Part shown: piece by piece, positions 61,984 through 64,000 of the stretch
Numbering within the stretch: position 1 is the first letter of the stretch
Layout: each line of letters starts with the position of its first letter
DNA from: Thermovenabulum sp049723235
Lineage (GTDB): Bacteria > Bacillota > Thermosediminibacteria > Thermosediminibacterales > Thermosediminibacteraceae
Assembly: GCF_049723235.1 (NCBI RefSeq)
Contig: NZ_JBNARB010000005.1
Span: forward strand, 62,001-126,000
Direction: 5' to 3'
Length of the DNA stretch: 64,000 bases
The notes under the pieces: generated by a model
Database searches by the model: none
What the model saw: only the letters and a program-made list of their open reading frames with translations
Told to the model about the DNA's origin: nothing
Made by a program: the position numbers and the translations under genes

Positions 61984-62004
61984 TATAGATGAGAGGAGAG
62001 CATA

Positions 62005-62076
62005 ATGTTTATCAAAGTAAGCAACTTAAAAAAACGTTATATAATAGGGAAAAATGAAATTTTTGCATTTCGATGA
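62005..62076 (+). pseudogene. 5' fragment of an ABC exporter ATPase gene (MacB/LolD type)
   Basis: A strong Shine-Dalgarno (GAGAGGAGAG) and ATG begin a protein MFIKVSNLKKRYIIGKN, the usual first strand of MacB/LolD-type ATPases, but it stops after 23 codons. The expected P-loop is absent. The rest has been lost in a deletion that joins to the adjoining adaptor fragment. Confidence 0.75.
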
Positions 62077-62482
62077 AATTGATGCTGTAAAAATAAAACA
62101 GGGTATGCCGGCAAATATAACGTTTGATTCTTTGCCGGGGAAAATGTGCAAAGGTATAGTGGAAAAAGTAGCTGATATCGGTAAAAAAAATAATGATGTT
62201 ACCACTTACGATGTTACAATTTTAATGGAACAAAATAATGAAGTAAAAACAGGAATGAATGCAAATGTGGAAATAATAACTGATAGAAGAGAGGGTATTT
62301 TGATTGTTCCGCTTTCTGCTATTGTAAAAAAAGAGAATAAATATTATATAAATGTGATTGATGAAAAAAATAATAAAACATACTTAAGGGAAATACAAAT
62401 AGGGATTAAAAATGGTGAATTTGTAGAAGTTATAAATGGACTGAAAGAGGGAGAAAAAATAGCTGTAAAATCAAATATATAA
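62054..62482 (+). pseudogene. 3' fragment of an HlyD/MacA-type membrane-fusion protein gene
   Basis: About 142 codons from an ATG that has no Shine-Dalgarno of its own. The sequence matches only the C-terminal part of periplasmic adaptor proteins: DAVKIKQGMPANITFDSLPG, then a beta-barrel with MNANVEIITDRREGILIVPL and the closing GEFVEVINGLKEGEKI. The N-terminal signal peptide, coiled coil and lipoyl half are missing. It overlaps the 5' ABC-ATPase fragment in another frame, so the two partial genes are joined by a deletion. A terminator follows. Confidence 0.8.
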
Positions 62483-62487
62483 AAAAT

Positions 62488-62522
62488 ATGGGCAGGAATC
62501 TCTAATCCTGCCTATATTTTTT
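62488..62522. terminator. Bidirectional terminator
   Basis: GGCAGGA (62491-62497) pairs with TCCTGCC (62506-62512), flanked by A-run and T-run. It ends the exporter fragment on the plus strand and the MoaD-like gene on the minus strand. Confidence 0.85.
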
Positions 62523-62808
62523 ATCCCCCAAACAAAGGTGGAAAGAAAACTACTGTGAATTCATTGCCCAATAAAGCATTAATTCCACCCAACCGCTCGT
62601 ATTCCTGACCGTTTATTAGTATTCTTATACCTTTATTTTCTTCAATGTATTTTTTAAAAGAAAAATGATATTCTTGCTCTAATAATATTAGTAGATCGGA
62701 TAATTTAAATCCTTTTTTCATAATGAATTCTTTTTGACGGGTGCCTGTTAAATTACGCAAATCTCCGAAAAACATTACATTAACTTTAATATATTCATTA
62801 TTTTCCAT
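62521..62808 (-). CDS. MoaD/ThiS-like small sulfur carrier
   Basis: Ubiquitin-fold protein of 95 residues with the C-terminal Gly-Gly (PPLFGG) that is adenylated and thiocarboxylated in MoaD and ThiS. It overlaps the AOR gene by 11 bases. Such small carriers often accompany aldehyde ferredoxin oxidoreductases and probably supply dithiolene sulfur for tungstopterin. The role is inferred from the neighbour. Confidence 0.85.
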   Translation of the reverse strand: MENNEYIKVNVMFFGDLRNLTGTRQKEFIMKKGFKLSDLLILLEQEYHFSFKKYIEENKGIRILINGQEYERLGGINALLGNEFTVVFFPPLFGG

Positions 62809-64000
62809 ATTCTAAGGCAAAATCTAATCCAAGTTCTTTTAATTTATCTTTTGTAGGCACACCCGTCTCGAGGTCCCATCCTCTTACTTTATAATAATCT
62901 TTTAGTAGATCATCCTGTTCAAATATTTGACCTGAAGCCGGGCCTGAAGGAAGCGGTTCACTAATAAGGCGTGATGGAAAACTATCATCTTTCTTACTGA
63001 ATCCTTCTCTAACATTAAAAATTCTTTCTAAGTTGTATATTCGTTCACCAACTAACCATATATATTCAGGGTCATCAAAATCTTTAATTCCAGTAACTGT
63101 TGATACTAATTTACCATATACTTCGGCGTTTATCATACCCATTGAAGGAGGGAAACTACATAATATTCCTGTTTCTAAAAATGCTGTTAAATCCTGGTTA
63201 AATTTTGTTATTTCTCCTTTTCCTTCCACTGCAAAACGATCTACTGGTCTTGGAATCGGAACGTTAAAAATTTCCTGAGGAGCATATCCGGAATTATGAT
63301 CCGCCCCTATATTTGAAGTTAATAAGTTAAGACCATGAGATTTTGCACCACGAGGATCATAAGCAGGTAATTCCAACCCTTTTACTTGGATAGCATATTT
63401 TTCTGCTCCCTTACCAATTTTCTTTGCAGCTTCCCGGGTACCATCCGCTAAAATATCCCCAAAACCCTCTCTATATGCGATTTGTTTTATTAGTTTTACC
63501 AGAGGTTCGTCATTACCATATATTAATTCTAAACCCCCGGTATCATCTTTTGATATTATACCTTTTTCATAAAGCTCATAGGCAAAACCGATAGAACTTC
63601 CAGTAGAAATCGTGTCAAGACCAAGGTCATCACAGAGTTTGTCGAGTGCTATGGTTAAACCGACATCCGGAAGTGATATTGTTCCGGTAAAAGCCCAAAT
63701 TGATTCGTATTCAGGGCCTTCACTCCATGCTCCTTTATATTTTCCATAATTGACTTTAGAAAGATTACCGCAGTGCAACATACAGCTATGACATCCGGTT
63801 TTTCGAACACGATATTTATCATATTCCTGCCCTTCAATATTTTCCCAGCCTTCAATAACACCTTCTCTAAAATTTTTGGTAGGGAACATTCCTAATAAAT
63901 TTGTAAATTCTGCAATTTGTGTACCTCGGGCTCTGAATCCTTCAAAAGCTGGATTTGATTTATACGTTTGAATTTGTGCTTTAACAGCTTCCGAAAAACC
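62798..64000 (-). CDS. Aldehyde:ferredoxin oxidoreductase, C-terminal part
   Basis: Partial tungstopterin enzyme; the frame is open to the window edge (401 codons visible), so the N-terminus lies beyond. The [4Fe-4S] ligands are in CHSCMLHCG and, later, in GILCSFPPSMG. Other AOR marks are GPEYESIWAFTG, LGLDTISTGSSIGFAYELY and LPAYDPRGAKSHGLNLLTS. The enzyme oxidises aldehydes to acids with ferredoxin. Together with amino-acid-derived 2-oxoacids it handles aldehydes from Kor-like side reactions. Subtype (AOR, FOR, GOR) is not fixed by the visible part. Confidence 0.9.
   Translation of the reverse strand, partial: GFSEAVKAQIQTYKSNPAFEGFRARGTQIAEFTNLLGMFPTKNFREGVIEGWENIEGQEYDKYRVRKTGCHSCMLHCGNLSKVNYGKYKGAWSEGPEYESIWAFTGTISLPDVGLTIALDKLCDDLGLDTISTGSSIGFAYELYEKGIISKDDTGGLELIYGNDEPLVKLIKQIAYREGFGDILADGTREAAKKIGKGAEKYAIQVKGLELPAYDPRGAKSHGLNLLTSNIGADHNSGYAPQEIFNVPIPRPVDRFAVEGKGEITKFNQDLTAFLETGILCSFPPSMGMINAEVYGKLVSTVTGIKDFDDPEYIWLVGERIYNLERIFNVREGFSKKDDSFPSRLISEPLPSGPASGQIFEQDDLLKDYYKVRGWDLETGVPTKDKLKELGLDFALEYGK

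Overview
This 64 kb window is AT-rich chromosomal DNA from an anaerobic, endospore-forming, flagellated member of the Clostridia. Supporting signs are gerW (ytfJ) and a dacF-type D,D-carboxypeptidase, a flhF-flhG-pilZ-cheA-cheW-cheC-cheD-sigD block, an ispH-S1 fusion, ferredoxin-linked 2-oxoacid oxidoreductase, a tungsten-type aldehyde:ferredoxin oxidoreductase, many TTG and GTG starts behind strong Shine-Dalgarno sequences, and a class 1B SAM decarboxylase. A thermophilic anaerobe of the Thermosediminibacter/Thermoanaerobacter kind is plausible, but that is inference. I see no phage, intact IS element or CRISPR array.

Layout: 1-6.7 kb is the end of a flagellar/chemotaxis operon (flhF to the flagellar sigma factor). 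6.75-9.6 kb is iscS-iscU-mnmA (Fe-S assembly and tRNA thiolation) behind a good promoter with a palindromic operator. 9.7-20.6 kb is housekeeping: an AI-2E-family permease, a lysine riboswitch with lysA, an M50 protease, trpS, scpA-scpB, DUF2953-gerW, a MazG-like protein, dacF, and an FCD regulator with a small protein and a P-loop protein. 20.7-34.2 kb holds a two-gene flavin/Fe-S redox pair, rluB, a GNAT protein, speE-speB, an orphan ABC ATPase, a run baiN-like/aroH/cmk/plsC/ispH-rpsA/fni, and speD. 34.4-37.5 kb has an orphan cheR, a convergent RocR-like sigma-54 activator, and four tRNA genes on the minus strand. 37.6-44.8 kb has three tandem M42 aminopeptidases and a korDABC operon plus aminotransferase behind a sigma-54 promoter. 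44.9-52.4 kb is mixed (TPR protein, surE, a duplicated ATPase, a lipoprotein, an aspartate aminotransferase, purB, an FmdB-type protein). 52.6-60.8 kb is a beta-oxidation-type acyl-CoA operon (thl-hbd-acd-crt-etfB-etfA) with its own sigma-54 promoter and, just downstream, a PrpR-type sigma-54 activator. 60.8-64 kb holds a DUF362 ferredoxin protein, a deletion scar joining ABC-exporter gene fragments, and a minus-strand MoaD-like/AOR pair that runs off the window.

How it fits together: M42 peptidases, aminotransferases, KorDABC, AOR and the acyl-CoA/ETF operon are the parts expected for amino-acid or peptide fermentation with ferredoxin as carrier. The two catabolic operons share nearly identical -24/-12 promoters, and two sigma-54 activators are encoded in the window. 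The strongest items for a second look are this sigma-54 circuit, a flagellar sigma factor that seems to lack domain 3, the recombined ABC-exporter remnant, an AroH with substituted active-site positions, and the unassigned P-loop/FCD-regulator and flavin/Fe-S gene groups.
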